The notes beneath the pieces were generated by a model, which was given only the letters and a program-made list of their open reading frames with translations, searched no databases and was not told where the DNA came from. Below, one piece after another: positions 44,498-52,529 of a stretch of 64,000 nt of DNA (the first letter of the stretch is position 1; each line of letters begins with the position of its first letter). Source of the DNA: Flavobacterium subsaxonicum WB 4.1-42 = DSM 21790 (GTDB taxonomy: Bacteria; Bacteroidota; Bacteroidia; Flavobacteriales; Flavobacteriaceae). Location of the stretch: assembly GCF_000422725.1 (NCBI RefSeq), contig NZ_AUGP01000017.1:124001-188000 (forward strand), read 5' to 3'. The translations under genes and the position numbers were made by a program.

Positions 44498-44625
44498 ATT
44501 TGAATAAAAGATAAGCTGTAAAATGCAAATGCCTTTATTTATATTATGTTACCCTTAATAATTATTTTTTTAGCAAGGCACGGTATCTTGTACAAATAGA
44601 TATCTTTAGAAAAAATTTCTACCCC

Positions 44626-46128
44626 ATGAAACACTTCCTTATTGCAGCACTACAATTGTTACTTTGTAGTAACGCCTTTGCCCAAAATACACAAAACGGA
44701 CCCGACTTTACAATTGCTAAGGGCTATATATTAAAAGAAATAGCTGTTACAGACAATAATGAAATTATGATGATGAGTGATGGGGATAACCATATATTCC
44801 GGATTTTTGACAAAGAACTTAAATCCAACCGCGAATACAAATACATTACCCCAAGCTACTGCCGCGGAAAAGCCTTTACAAACAATGTGGCGCTACTTAT
44901 ATCTTTTTATTATGATGAAAAGACTAGAGAATACAAATGCAATGCTGCTAGTGCAGCTACAAGCGATTTTAAATTTACCTCAAAAACTTTACTGGCTTTT
45001 GCATCAAAAGAAGTAGATACTTATAAAAGTATGACAAGTTATGGCCTTATGTCTTCAAAAGAACATGTTATAACTGTTACTTTTAGCGACGATAAAAGTG
45101 CTTTTGCTTTATATGTAGATTTTGCCCCAATTAAAGGAATAGGCCGAAAAGAGCTATATATATACGATACTGCAACCCAGAATTTACTTTTTGAAAAGAA
45201 ATTTACAGAAAAGGATGCTCAAAAATATGCACATGGCTACGAAAGCCTTGTACTTAATGAAAACAGAACGGCAGCATACCTAACCAGTTATCTACTGGAA
45301 AGGAAGGGACTTTCGGTACCGCAGGATTATTTTTATTACCAGCTTGAAAAAGTTGACACACAGGGTTATAATCAACTGGCACTAAAAACAGAAGACTATT
45401 TAGCAGTATCTAATGTAAAGGTAATGGTTAAAAATGAAAGGGTATATTGCGTAGGGGGTTATGGCGAAAATAAAAAAAGGGACAGGCGCGAAAGCGGCTT
45501 TTTCTTTTATGATATTGATGCAGCCACATTAGCCGTTAAAAATATTAAATACAACCCTTTTACATCTCAGTTTAATATTGATAAATTTGGAAGAGATAAA
45601 GCCGAAAAAATAATTGGAACTTATGAGTTGCGCGAGTGCGGATTTGCATCTAATGGCGATATTTTATACAGTGTACAAGACCATAGCCTGGCCAGTACAT
45701 CGGCATCCGGAATAATTGCTCAAGAACGATTTGATGATATTATTATAGCACGGATTTCTACAGATGGTAAGATGCTTTATTCAAGAGATATTACCAAAGA
45801 CAGTCCTTATCTGGATGGTGCTGTTAACGGAGGTGCAGTTCCAGTTATCTGGAATGGCCAAATGCATTTAGTAGTAACCTCTACTAAAGATGAGAAAAAA
45901 TCCGACAAGAAAGCAAAATCAGGCGAAAACACATATATAACCCTTTTTGATATTAACGATAACGGCGAAATAAAGGTTAAGAGTGTAGCAGAGATTAAGA
46001 GTGTAGCAGAAATTAAGAGCGAAAAAATAGTGTACAATCCTAAATTTGGAAAACAACCTAAAGAAAACGAAATTTTTATGTTTGGCCAGCAAAAGCAAAC
46101 AGGCACAATTACTAAAATAAGCTTCTAA
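44626..46128 (+). CDS. Secreted protein of unknown function, beta-propeller-like
   Basis: A 500-residue protein with signal peptide MKHFLIAALQLLLCSNAFAQ. The mature part is beta-rich with repeated short strands (IAKGYILKEIAVTDNNEIMMM, HIFRIFDKELKSN, AFALYVDFAPI, DIIIARISTDGKML), suggesting a beta-propeller like those of uncharacterised flavobacterial exported proteins. No T9SS tail is seen. An in-frame 18-bp tandem duplication (45979-46014) gives KSVAEI twice. It is flanked by the two 110-bp repeats, and a strong terminator follows. Similar proteins are not named, so function is unknown. Confidence 0.6.
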   Translation: MKHFLIAALQLLLCSNAFAQNTQNGPDFTIAKGYILKEIAVTDNNEIMMMSDGDNHIFRIFDKELKSNREYKYITPSYCRGKAFTNNVALLISFYYDEKTREYKCNAASAATSDFKFTSKTLLAFASKEVDTYKSMTSYGLMSSKEHVITVTFSDDKSAFALYVDFAPIKGIGRKELYIYDTATQNLLFEKKFTEKDAQKYAHGYESLVLNENRTAAYLTSYLLERKGLSVPQDYFYYQLEKVDTQGYNQLALKTEDYLAVSNVKVMVKNERVYCVGGYGENKKRDRRESGFFFYDIDAATLAVKNIKYNPFTSQFNIDKFGRDKAEKIIGTYELRECGFASNGDILYSVQDHSLASTSASGIIAQERFDDIIIARISTDGKMLYSRDITKDSPYLDGAVNGGAVPVIWNGQMHLVVTSTKDEKKSDKKAKSGENTYITLFDINDNGEIKVKSVAEIKSVAEIKSEKIVYNPKFGKQPKENEIFMFGQQKQTGTITKISF

Positions 46129-46163
46129 ATATTAAAAGTTCTGTAAAATAATTTAAAACATAA

Positions 46164-46193
46164 CAAAAGCCGAACAGTATTGTTCGGCTTTTG
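46164..46193 (+). terminator. Intrinsic terminator
   Basis: Perfect 13-bp arms CAAAAGCCGAACA (46164-46176) and TGTTCGGCTTTTG (46181-46193) enclose the 4-nt loop GTAT. It lies 36 bp after the stop at 46128. Confidence 0.9.
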
Positions 46194-46262
46194 TGTTGAG
46201 ATAAGACATAACAATTATTTTAGGTAAAAGTATTACTACTTAATAATACTGTTTCCTTGTCT

Positions 46263-46421
46263 TTAATTTTTGATTTTTGTGGACTTAAAAACCATACATA
46301 CCCTATTAAAATTGCTTTTGGATAATTGCTTAGACAGGTAGGTCATACCGCCATCAACCAAAATTTCGGTACCAAGTATAAACGATGAATCGTCAGATGC
46401 CAGGAACACCGCTGTTTTACC
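46263..46421 (-). pseudogene. C-terminal remnant of a short-chain dehydrogenase
   Basis: The minus strand reads GKTAVFLASDDSSFILGTEI then LVDGGMTYL, the classical C-terminus of SDR enzymes (the ASDxSxFxxGxxxxVDGG block). The frame then runs into non-conserved sequence and stops at 46263. No N-terminal Rossmann part or active-site Tyr-Lys is present anywhere near. The break point to the right coincides with the start of the 110-bp repeat copy 2 (46415). A rearrangement joined them. Confidence 0.8.
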
Positions 46422-46524
46422 AATTATGCCAAGCAATTCTTAAAGTTTTCTAAAAAATTTCTAAAAATTAGTTATAATGTAACTAACTACATGAAACATT
46501 ATGAGAAATGTCTTGCAGGTTTGG
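46415..46524. repeat. 110-bp direct repeat, copy 2
   Basis: Copy of 44388-44497 in the same orientation at a distance of 2027 bp. Differences are C/T, A/G, C/A and T/G at four scattered positions. The copy lacks the -7 box present beside copy 1. It abuts the SDR remnant on its left, and its right end (GGTTTGG) could serve as a -33 element for the VOC gene. Confidence 0.9.
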
Positions 46525-46581
46525 TGCCAGCATAAATAAATTTTCTAATTTAGTCCATCAAATAAACAAAAAGCAATTATA

Positions 46582-46944
46582 ATGAAACAAGAGGCCATTT
46601 CTATCCGCCCGTTTATAGGTGCCAAAAATTTTGACGAATCCAGGAACTTTTACCAGGATATTGGTTTTACCGAAGTGGTTTTAAGCCCCGTATTGTCTTT
46701 ATTTACATGGGGAGAGCTGGGCTTTTATCTGCAAAACTACTATCAGCAGGACTGGGTAGATAATACCATGATATTTTTCCAGGTAAAAAACACAGCCCTT
46801 GTTTACGAAGAATTAGCCGCACTGAACCTACCCAAAAAATACAGCTCCGCAAGACTGGTACCCATACGCGATGAACATTGGGGCAGAGAATGCTTTTTAC
46901 ACGACCCATCGGGCGTATTGCTGCATTTTGGAGAATTTTTTTAA
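46582..46944 (+). CDS. VOC (glyoxalase) superfamily protein
   Basis: A 120-residue VOC-fold protein: ISIRPFIGAKNFDESRNFYQDIGFTEVVL, then FFQVKNTALVYEELAAL, and the C-terminal HWGRECFLHDPSGVLLHFGEF. It resembles the bleomycin-resistance/glyoxalase type with one VOC domain, which usually dimerises. Metal-binding residues are not all evident. It may degrade or sequester a small compound; the family is broad. A possible TAATTTAG -7 lies after the repeat. It is a single gene. Confidence 0.8.
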   Translation: MKQEAISIRPFIGAKNFDESRNFYQDIGFTEVVLSPVLSLFTWGELGFYLQNYYQQDWVDNTMIFFQVKNTALVYEELAALNLPKKYSSARLVPIRDEHWGRECFLHDPSGVLLHFGEFF

Positions 46945-47021
46945 TTGATCTATCCGGCTTTTATTTAAGATTATAGGCTGCCTGTATTGAATTATATTTA
47001 TTACGCTTCTGCCAATTAAAC

Positions 47022-47702
47022 ATGAGGCACATCAAACTCCTAATAACTTCTGTTGTATTTATCATTACATCAATTTGTAGTTACGCACAAAATTTAAAAA
47101 CTAACCTTCGCGATCAGCCTTTTGATAACAACTGGAAGTTTTTTTTGGCCGATGATGCTAAAGCCGCTACAAGCAATTTTACAGACAGTTCGTGGCGCGA
47201 TGTTAACCTGGCCTATGACTGGAGCATAGAAGGAAATTTTTCTCCGTCTAACCCTACCGGCAACGATGGCGGCTATTTACCGGCTGGTATAGGTTGGTAC
47301 AGAAAAACATTTGTTATCCCTGCAGACTGGACTAATAAAAGTATATCTATTTATTTTGGCGGGGTGTACATGAGCTCTGAAGTTTTTATTAACGGAAAAT
47401 CGCTTGGTGTTTATCCTTACGGATGTTCTTCATTTAGTTACGAGCTTACCCCCTATTTAAACTATGGCAAAGAAAATACTATTGCGGTACGTGTAGATAA
47501 CTCGCAGCAAAAAAACTGCCGTTGGTACAGCGGGTCTGGCATTTACCGCCACGTATGGATTACTGCAACCAACAATGTGCATATTGCCCGCTGGGATACT
47601 GCCATTACCGCACCTAAAGTTACTGCAAAAGAGGCAACCGTAGAGGTTACTACAATTCTACCGTTGGGGATGCTGGCTATGTACTCGTATGTACTTTTGT
47701 AA
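47022..47702 (+). pseudogene. Truncated glycoside hydrolase family 2 gene, fused out of frame
   Basis: The signal peptide (MRHIKLLITSVVFIITSICSYAQ) and the sugar-binding N-terminal domain of GH2 (beta-galactosidase type) are clear: PFDNNWKFFLADDAKAATSNF, DSSWRDVNLAYDWSIEG, GIGWYRKTFVIPADW, YGKENTIAVRVDNSQQKNCRWYSGSGIYRHVWI. After about residue 210 (ITAPKVTAKEATVEVTT) the homology ends and a short tail leads to a stop at 47702. The catalytic TIM barrel is absent. The remaining 226 aa could at most bind sugar. A different coding segment in another frame follows directly, so the locus is a deletion or fusion scar. Confidence 0.8.
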
Positions 47703-47779
47703 ATTTCGGAGCAGGGCTTCCTGCTGGTGCAGTGCCAGTTAATGCTGCAGGGGGTATTTCACGTATTAAAATCTTTTAA
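47660..47779 (+). pseudogene. Coding remnant of unknown origin, 3' end
   Basis: In the +2 frame relative to the GH2 gene, 47660-47779 reads 39 residues without a stop, including TVGDAGYVLVCTFVNFGAG and AGGISRIKIF then TAA at 47777. The sequence has protein-like character (glycine turns, hydrophobic strands), and its stop is directly followed by the ATG of the next gene at 47780, as in a genuine operon. I take it as the C-terminal end of a lost gene. I cannot name the family. Confidence 0.45.
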
Positions 47780-48139
47780 ATGAACAAAAAAAAATTATAC
47801 GTTGCAATTATTATTATTCCAATTGTTTATATAATAATTACACAATATTACTCAAGTAAATCTGCAACTGCGCAATATCACAAATTTAATTCATCAACAG
47901 TTGAGGGGATTATTGACTCAGTCTATTTTAAAAATAAGCAAATAGCTTTCAAATTACTGAATAGTGACGAAGAATATGTATTTTTCCCCTATGCAAGCGA
48001 ATATACTGGTGGAAAAACATTTGATATTTTAGCAAAAAGGGGTTCGAAGGTTTACAAGGCATCATTTTCTGATACGCTTGTCTTGGTAGCAGATCATAAT
48101 ATTTACAAATTTAATTTTTTAAAAAAAGACGCAGATTAG
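47780..48139 (+). CDS. Small membrane-anchored protein of unknown function
   Basis: A 119-residue protein with an N-terminal TM segment (about 6-23, LYVAIIIIPIVYIIITQYY) and a soluble beta-rich part (YHKFNSSTVEGIIDSVYFKNKQI, EYVFFPYASEYTGGKTFDILAKRGSKVYK). AT content and codon use are richer in A/T than in the surrounding housekeeping genes. The ATG directly follows the stop of a truncated coding remnant. This layout, a remnant of a longer gene then a small protein, is like that of an orphan immunity or accessory gene, but I cannot prove it. Confidence 0.5.
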   Translation: MNKKKLYVAIIIIPIVYIIITQYYSSKSATAQYHKFNSSTVEGIIDSVYFKNKQIAFKLLNSDEEYVFFPYASEYTGGKTFDILAKRGSKVYKASFSDTLVLVADHNIYKFNFLKKDAD

Positions 48140-48966
48140 ACAAGGAATTACATCTACTTGCCAAATTTGATGTCGTGACTGAAGCGAAGCTAAAAAATAG
48201 TATGAAATATGAAGCACATTAAAAATTAAAACCAGCTAAGAAAATGTTCCATTAAAATTATACGTTTATGATCTTGTATTAGGGTAGATTTTCTGAATAA
48301 AAAAACACCAATTTAATTATTTACTTACGTATAATCTTGGGGAGGAAACCTCAAGATTATACGTTTTTTATTTTGTCAGCTATTCTAACCTTAAACTATA
48401 GTAATCTTTAATTTAGATTGCCTGCAGGCCATTTTTCATGTGAAATGCTGCGGAGCGAAATAGGCCCCTTCCAAAAAATAATTTATTTTTGCAGCCTGGA
48501 ATACTCCTCAAATTGGGGCATCAGAACTGAAGAAGTTGCTTACACTCTTTGCAGACCCCTACAAGGAAAAATGATAAATAGCTTTTTGAAGATATAGCAA
48601 AAGTATCTTCTACAGTAGTGCTTATCTCACCTGATGCGATCATAAAGGTTTAGATGGGTCTTTAACTACCGAAGAAAAAGCCTCCCCCTTAAGTTTAACA
48701 GCACAAATATTGCCTGCAAATTTTTCAGGATCTTCTATCTCTATATTTTTGTTCAACCATACGCGGGTATTTTAAATAAATTTTAGATCACAAAATATAT
48801 AGATATGAATTTAAAGCAGGATACAATTTTTACCTCAAATCCCCAACCTGATAAGGGGCAAAATTTGTTTTTGATAGATACATCGGCTTTTAATTATTTT
48901 AAGAAAAATTACCGGACCAGGCTGAGGCCCGAAGACGGTAAAGAGAGAACATTCTAATAACGTATT
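48140..48966. other. Decayed intergenic region with coding fragments
   Basis: This gap of about 830 bp has no convincing gene. It holds a strong hairpin terminator (48327-48370) and, on the minus strand, a 42-residue open stretch ending at a stop at 48640 (TRVWLNKNIEIEDPEKFAG, then CAVKLKGEAFSSVVKDPSK) that looks protein-like. On the plus strand an open reading frame of 50 aa (48805-48957, MNLKQDTIFTSNPQPDKGQN, ending LRPEDGKERTF) is present. All are too short to name. I read this as residue of lost genes between the GH2 scar and the transporter. Confidence 0.45.
48327..48370 (+). terminator. Strong intrinsic terminator in decayed region
   Basis: Arms of 16 bp: ACGTATAATCTTGGGG (48327-48342) and CCTCAAGATTATACGT (48349-48364) pair with one mismatch around AGGAAA, and TTTTT follows. 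It is about 190 bp after the small gene's stop and probably ended an older, now lost, transcript. Confidence 0.85.
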
Positions 48967-50268
48967 CTATTCTCCAGCAGTACTCATAGCAATTATTTTT
49001 GAATGCTTGCTTCCAAGCCAATAGCTGACGGATAGCCAGATTATAGAAATTGGAACTGCAGCGATCGAAATGCCAGCAATCCCCAAGCCTAAAGCTCCAA
49101 GTCCCGTGTAACTCCAGCTGCCTACCTGATCTCCGCCACGGTATACCACGGTATCGATAAAGTTTTTTGCTTTGTAGCGGTCTTCCCTGGATATAGACGT
49201 AAATAATATTTCGCGGGTAGGCCGCGAAAGCCCAAAATTACTAACCCTGCGTGCCACCTGTACGATAACGAGCAGCGTAATAGAGGGTATAAGTGCTAAA
49301 GTTGTGAAGCCTATAATACTGATAAATGGCAGGCTGCAAAGCACCAGAGTAACACTGGTTGATTTTAAAAGTTTTCCTGCAAGGTACAATTGAAAAACAA
49401 GTGTTAGTGCATTGACCCAAAGGTCTATGTTAGCAAAAAAGGCAGTCCGTGCAGCCCTGTCTGTAAAGTTAGCCTCTGCAATTTCTGCCTGCTGGAAATA
49501 CAGGAAGGTTGACGTTACCGAATTTAGCAAAATAAAAGCCGATATACCCATCAGGTATGGCGAACGTAAGGTATGCGTGAAACCAGAAAAGAGGCTACCT
49601 CCAATACTTTTTGAAGCTATTGCTGTCTCCATTTCCTTATGCTCCTGTACATTTAAGCGCGATAATTTACGGGCAGCCAAAATGGCAATCTCCAGCAACA
49701 CTGCTGCCAGTAGCAACAGGTTTTTCTGACCCAGATGTTCAACGAGCCCGGTGGTAAGGGCAGAGCCTGCAATACCGCCCAGGGTTGCTCCGGCTGCTAA
49801 AAAGCTAAAAAGCCGTTTTCCCTGTTCTGCATCGAAAACATCCACTACCACAGACCAATACACCGACACTACAAAAAGGTTGAACACAGAAACCCAGATA
49901 AAAAAAGCCCTGCCAATCCATACTTGCTGTTCCGGCGTGGCATTACCCAGCAGAATGAAGAAAACAATCAGGTTTGCTATAAAAAAACGATAAGTGATTG
50001 CGATAAACTTTTCCCTTGGCCATCGTTTAGTAGCATAGGCATACAGGGGATTGAGGGCAACCATGGCAATTAAAGTACCTGTAAATAGCCAGGAAAGGTT
50101 ATCTACACCACCCGCAACACCAAGCTCGTCTCTTATGGGGCGCATCACATAATAGGCTATAAATAGTACAAAAATGTAGAGGAAGGCCCAGCACACGGCC
50201 GCCAGCTCATTCTTTTTGACATCTACAATGTGCTGAAGGATATTTAAATAGGATTTTTTTTCTCTCAT
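48967..50268 (-). CDS. NTP/NDP exchange-type transporter
   Basis: A 433-residue inner-membrane protein with about 12 predicted TM helices. It belongs to the nucleotide (ADP/ATP) transporter group within the MFS: the conserved YYVMRPIRDELGVAGG follows the first helix, and RVSNFGLSRPTREILFTSISREDRYKAKNFIDT is the late signature. Members in obligate parasites exchange host ATP. Free-living Bacteroidota carry similar proteins with unknown substrate. It probably imports or exchanges nucleotides or related metabolites, which is inference. It is alone, with the scar on one side and an SDR gene on the other. Confidence 0.8.
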   Translation of the reverse strand: MREKKSYLNILQHIVDVKKNELAAVCWAFLYIFVLFIAYYVMRPIRDELGVAGGVDNLSWLFTGTLIAMVALNPLYAYATKRWPREKFIAITYRFFIANLIVFFILLGNATPEQQVWIGRAFFIWVSVFNLFVVSVYWSVVVDVFDAEQGKRLFSFLAAGATLGGIAGSALTTGLVEHLGQKNLLLLAAVLLEIAILAARKLSRLNVQEHKEMETAIASKSIGGSLFSGFTHTLRSPYLMGISAFILLNSVTSTFLYFQQAEIAEANFTDRAARTAFFANIDLWVNALTLVFQLYLAGKLLKSTSVTLVLCSLPFISIIGFTTLALIPSITLLVIVQVARRVSNFGLSRPTREILFTSISREDRYKAKNFIDTVVYRGGDQVGSWSYTGLGALGLGIAGISIAAVPISIIWLSVSYWLGSKHSKIIAMSTAGE

Positions 50269-50319
50269 GAGTTAAAATATAATTTAAGCTTCTCAAATAC
50301 TGGCTGTGAAGCAGAGATC

Positions 50320-50347
50320 AAAAAAAAAACCGGCTTTAAAGCCAGTT
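50320..50347 (-). terminator. Intrinsic terminator of the SDR gene
   Basis: ACCGGCTTT and AAAGCCAGT (50329-50346) pair around TA with one G-T pair, and on the minus strand they are followed by a long T-run (50321-50329 complement). It lies 26 bp after the stop at 50373. Confidence 0.75.
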
Positions 50348-50372
50348 CTCATTATAAATTACAAACTGCCAA

Positions 50373-51185
50373 TTAATAAAAAGAAGGTTTGTCGAAATTG
50401 GTATTGGGTTCGCCAACACCTAAACTTTTCTTTACATACTTTCCTGACGCATCCTCAAGGATATCAACGATAAGCTGCGATACGGCTTCTCGGGTTACCT
50501 GCGCTCCCTTAAACGGTTCTCCTTTCTGGGTAAGCTCGTATTTCCTGTTTGCTGATTTGTTGTATAGCCAGGTAAGGCGTAAGATCGTATAATCAAAATC
50601 AGGGATTTCAACAAGCTTTACATGCTCTGCAGCTTCCTTGATATGGCCGGCGCCGACCATCTTTTCATTCCACTTTCCAAATTCACCGGGTACTTCATTA
50701 TAAATGCCCAATATGGAAGCAACAATAATACGTTTAACTTTTTTCTCTTTCATTACTGCTACTATGGTGGCAACACCTTCAGCATCGTTCATATCGTTAA
50801 GGTAGATAGCATTAACATCCTGCATGGCAGCCGTTAATGCTTCTCTGTTCTTAAAATCACCATTCACAAGCCGTACCCTGGCACTATCCGTAACGGTAAG
50901 CCTACTTGTTACATTTCTTCCGTAAAGCACAAGATTGTAGTCGGTTTGTTCCAAAAGATCATTGGTAACCAATTTGCCAATCTGGCCGGCAGCGCCTAAT
51001 ATTAATACTTTCATTTTTTTTTCGTTATCAAATTTTTTTACATACTGGTTTTTACCCTGTGCTCCATTACAGTTGGGTTTAGTGGCAAACACCACCGTTA
51101 TAGCAAATAGCGCTATTGCAGTCAAAATAGTAACAGGACGCCTCTCCAACCTTACTTTTGCACGTTCATTCTTATTTTTTATCAT
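50373..51185 (-). CDS. NAD(P)-binding SDR-like protein with N-terminal membrane segment
   Basis: A 270-residue protein. Residues 1-57 carry a basic start, a TM helix (about 20-38, TILTAIALFAITVVFATKP) and a short linker. From residue 58 (MKVLILGAAGQIGKLVTNDLLEQT) it is a typical NmrA-like/SDR cytoplasmic protein with GAAGQIG binding NAD(P) and VKRIIVASILGIYNE. An internal ATG at 51014 would start the usual cytoplasmic form. Which start is used is unclear, and the long form would place the enzyme outside or anchor it. The family reduces quinones or acts as a redox sensor. It neighbours the cupin and AraC genes. Confidence 0.75.
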   Translation of the reverse strand: MIKNKNERAKVRLERRPVTILTAIALFAITVVFATKPNCNGAQGKNQYVKKFDNEKKMKVLILGAAGQIGKLVTNDLLEQTDYNLVLYGRNVTSRLTVTDSARVRLVNGDFKNREALTAAMQDVNAIYLNDMNDAEGVATIVAVMKEKKVKRIIVASILGIYNEVPGEFGKWNEKMVGAGHIKEAAEHVKLVEIPDFDYTILRLTWLYNKSANRKYELTQKGEPFKGAQVTREAVSQLIVDILEDASGKYVKKSLGVGEPNTNFDKPSFY

Positions 51186-51260
51186 CTACTATGTTTAGTT
51201 TTTATTGATATTAGTAGCTATGCCGGGCTTCCTATATTACAACATTTTTTTACACGGATA

Positions 51261-51413
51261 TTAGTCAGTGTTAACCACCTTAAAAAGTGCGCCAATAGCT
51301 TCAATACCCCGATTGGCCATCCACTGCCATTTTTTTTGCGAAAGGTTAACTATCTCCTGTTCTTCCGCACTATAAGAAATTGATGGAAGCTTTTCTATAT
51401 TTACTTCTTTCAT
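51261..51413 (-). pseudogene. N-terminal fragment of an NTF2/SnoaL-like protein
   Basis: An ATG at 51413 starts MKEVNIEKLPSISYSAEEQEIV, then LSQKKWQWMANRGIEAIGALF, which resembles the N-terminal helices of DUF4440/SnoaL-like proteins. After ALF the frame reads KVVNTD and stops at 51261, so the beta-sheet half is lost. It lies just upstream (in gene order) of an intact NTF2 protein at 51530. It is likely a remnant of a second copy. Nothing else is seen in the gap 51186-51529. Confidence 0.6.
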
Positions 51414-51529
51414 TGAATTGTTTTTTGAGGTGCATCTTTATTTTACCTGAGTGGATTGTGCCGTTATCCTATAGCCAATACTGCAAAAGATGATCGATGC
51501 TAAATTCTGCTACTTGCCCCTCGCTTCAA

Positions 51530-51982
51530 TTAATTGTTACTTGTAGAATCAATAGCCAATTCATTTTTTTCCTGCCAGTCGAACATTGATTTCCTTTTAT
51601 CAATAAACCAACGACCGTTCAATTTTGTGTAAACATCCTCGTAGTGCATACCTATAGTAGTTTTTATTCTTTTGCCCTCTTCAATGCCTATTAGCGTAAC
51701 GGTGCAATAAGCAATTCCGGTTGCAGTTTCGTTATTAATGGTAAGTATCTGCTGTCCATTAAAATGATATGCACTCTCAAAGGCTTTTATAAATGATGTG
51801 AAGGTTTCTTCGATTTCTAAATGTCCTTTTAAGGTGGAAGTGAGTACCCCCTCAAAATACAGTTCTACAATCGCAGTGTCAGAGAATAGCAACGCCTGTT
51901 CTGTCATCTGTCTTTTATCGCCGTAAATTGCAAATAAATCAATTAACTCCCTTAATGCAATTCTGTCTTCGATGTGGCTCAT
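51530..51982 (-). CDS. NTF2/SnoaL-like protein
   Basis: A 150-residue cytoplasmic protein with the NTF2 fold (SnoaL_4): MSHIEDRIALRELIDLFAIYGDKRQMTEQALLF, then a beta-sheet with GIAYCTVTLIGIEEGKRIKTTIGMHYEDVYTKLNGRWFIDKRKS, typical of the family end. These proteins bind or isomerise small hydrophobic substrates. It lies 2 bp after a frameshifted cupin gene, in the same direction, so the pair was a two-gene transcript from the AraC side. Confidence 0.85.
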   Translation of the reverse strand: MSHIEDRIALRELIDLFAIYGDKRQMTEQALLFSDTAIVELYFEGVLTSTLKGHLEIEETFTSFIKAFESAYHFNGQQILTINNETATGIAYCTVTLIGIEEGKRIKTTIGMHYEDVYTKLNGRWFIDKRKSMFDWQEKNELAIDSTSNN

Positions 51983-51984
51983 TG

Positions 51985-52397
51985 TTATAAGTTTTTATTA
52001 GTATTATTATCGTACAGCTCATCTGCTACGTGTTCCATCCAGTCAACCGGAGAACCATTTTCTTTTTCCTGCACCGCAATGTGGCTCATTGCATTAGCAG
52101 CGGTTGCACCATGCCAGTGTTTTTCATTTGGTTCAAAATATACTACATCACCCGCATAAATGTTTTCCCTGATACCCCCATCGCGCTGTACCCAGCCAAC
52201 GCCGGATGTTATAATAATAGTTGCCCGTATGGGTGGGTGTGCCATGCGGTACGTGCGCCCGGCTCAAATGTTACGAGCGCCATTGATACTCGTGCCGGTG
52301 CAGCAGGTTCGTTAAGCGGGTCGATACGGACAATACCGGTAAAATAGTTAGCCGGTCCTTTCCCTGAAGGCTGTGTTCCAATACGTTTAATTTCCAT
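51985..52397 (-). pseudogene. Cupin gene with a one-base frameshift
   Basis: From the ATG at 52397 the frame reads [19 protein letters not shown], then the cupin motif [16 protein letters not shown], then LLL and a stop at about 52209. The +1 frame continues with the expected partner SGVGWVQRDGG, GDVVYFEPNEKHWHGATAANAM and VDWMEHVADELYD down to 51985. Family members read [12 protein letters not shown] here; restoring one A near 52220 joins the two frames (CAACT to CAAACT). Zinc or metal ligands of the cupin (HTH, E, H) are spread over both halves. It could be real inactivation or a sequencing slip. Confidence 0.85.
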
Positions 52398-52529
52398 AAT
52401 TCTAATACTATTTTTTAAGTAGTTCGCTGTCTTCCTTTAATTAAATTCCATAAAACCGCGGTAAATAACGCCTCCTTTTAATCACTTTTTACAAAGGTGG
52501 AACCTTTTCGGGGCATAAGCAGGATACAT

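Noticed and set aside
52209..52397. A separate 62-aa cupin-like gene
   Set aside because: It is the front half of the frameshifted cupin and not an independent gene.
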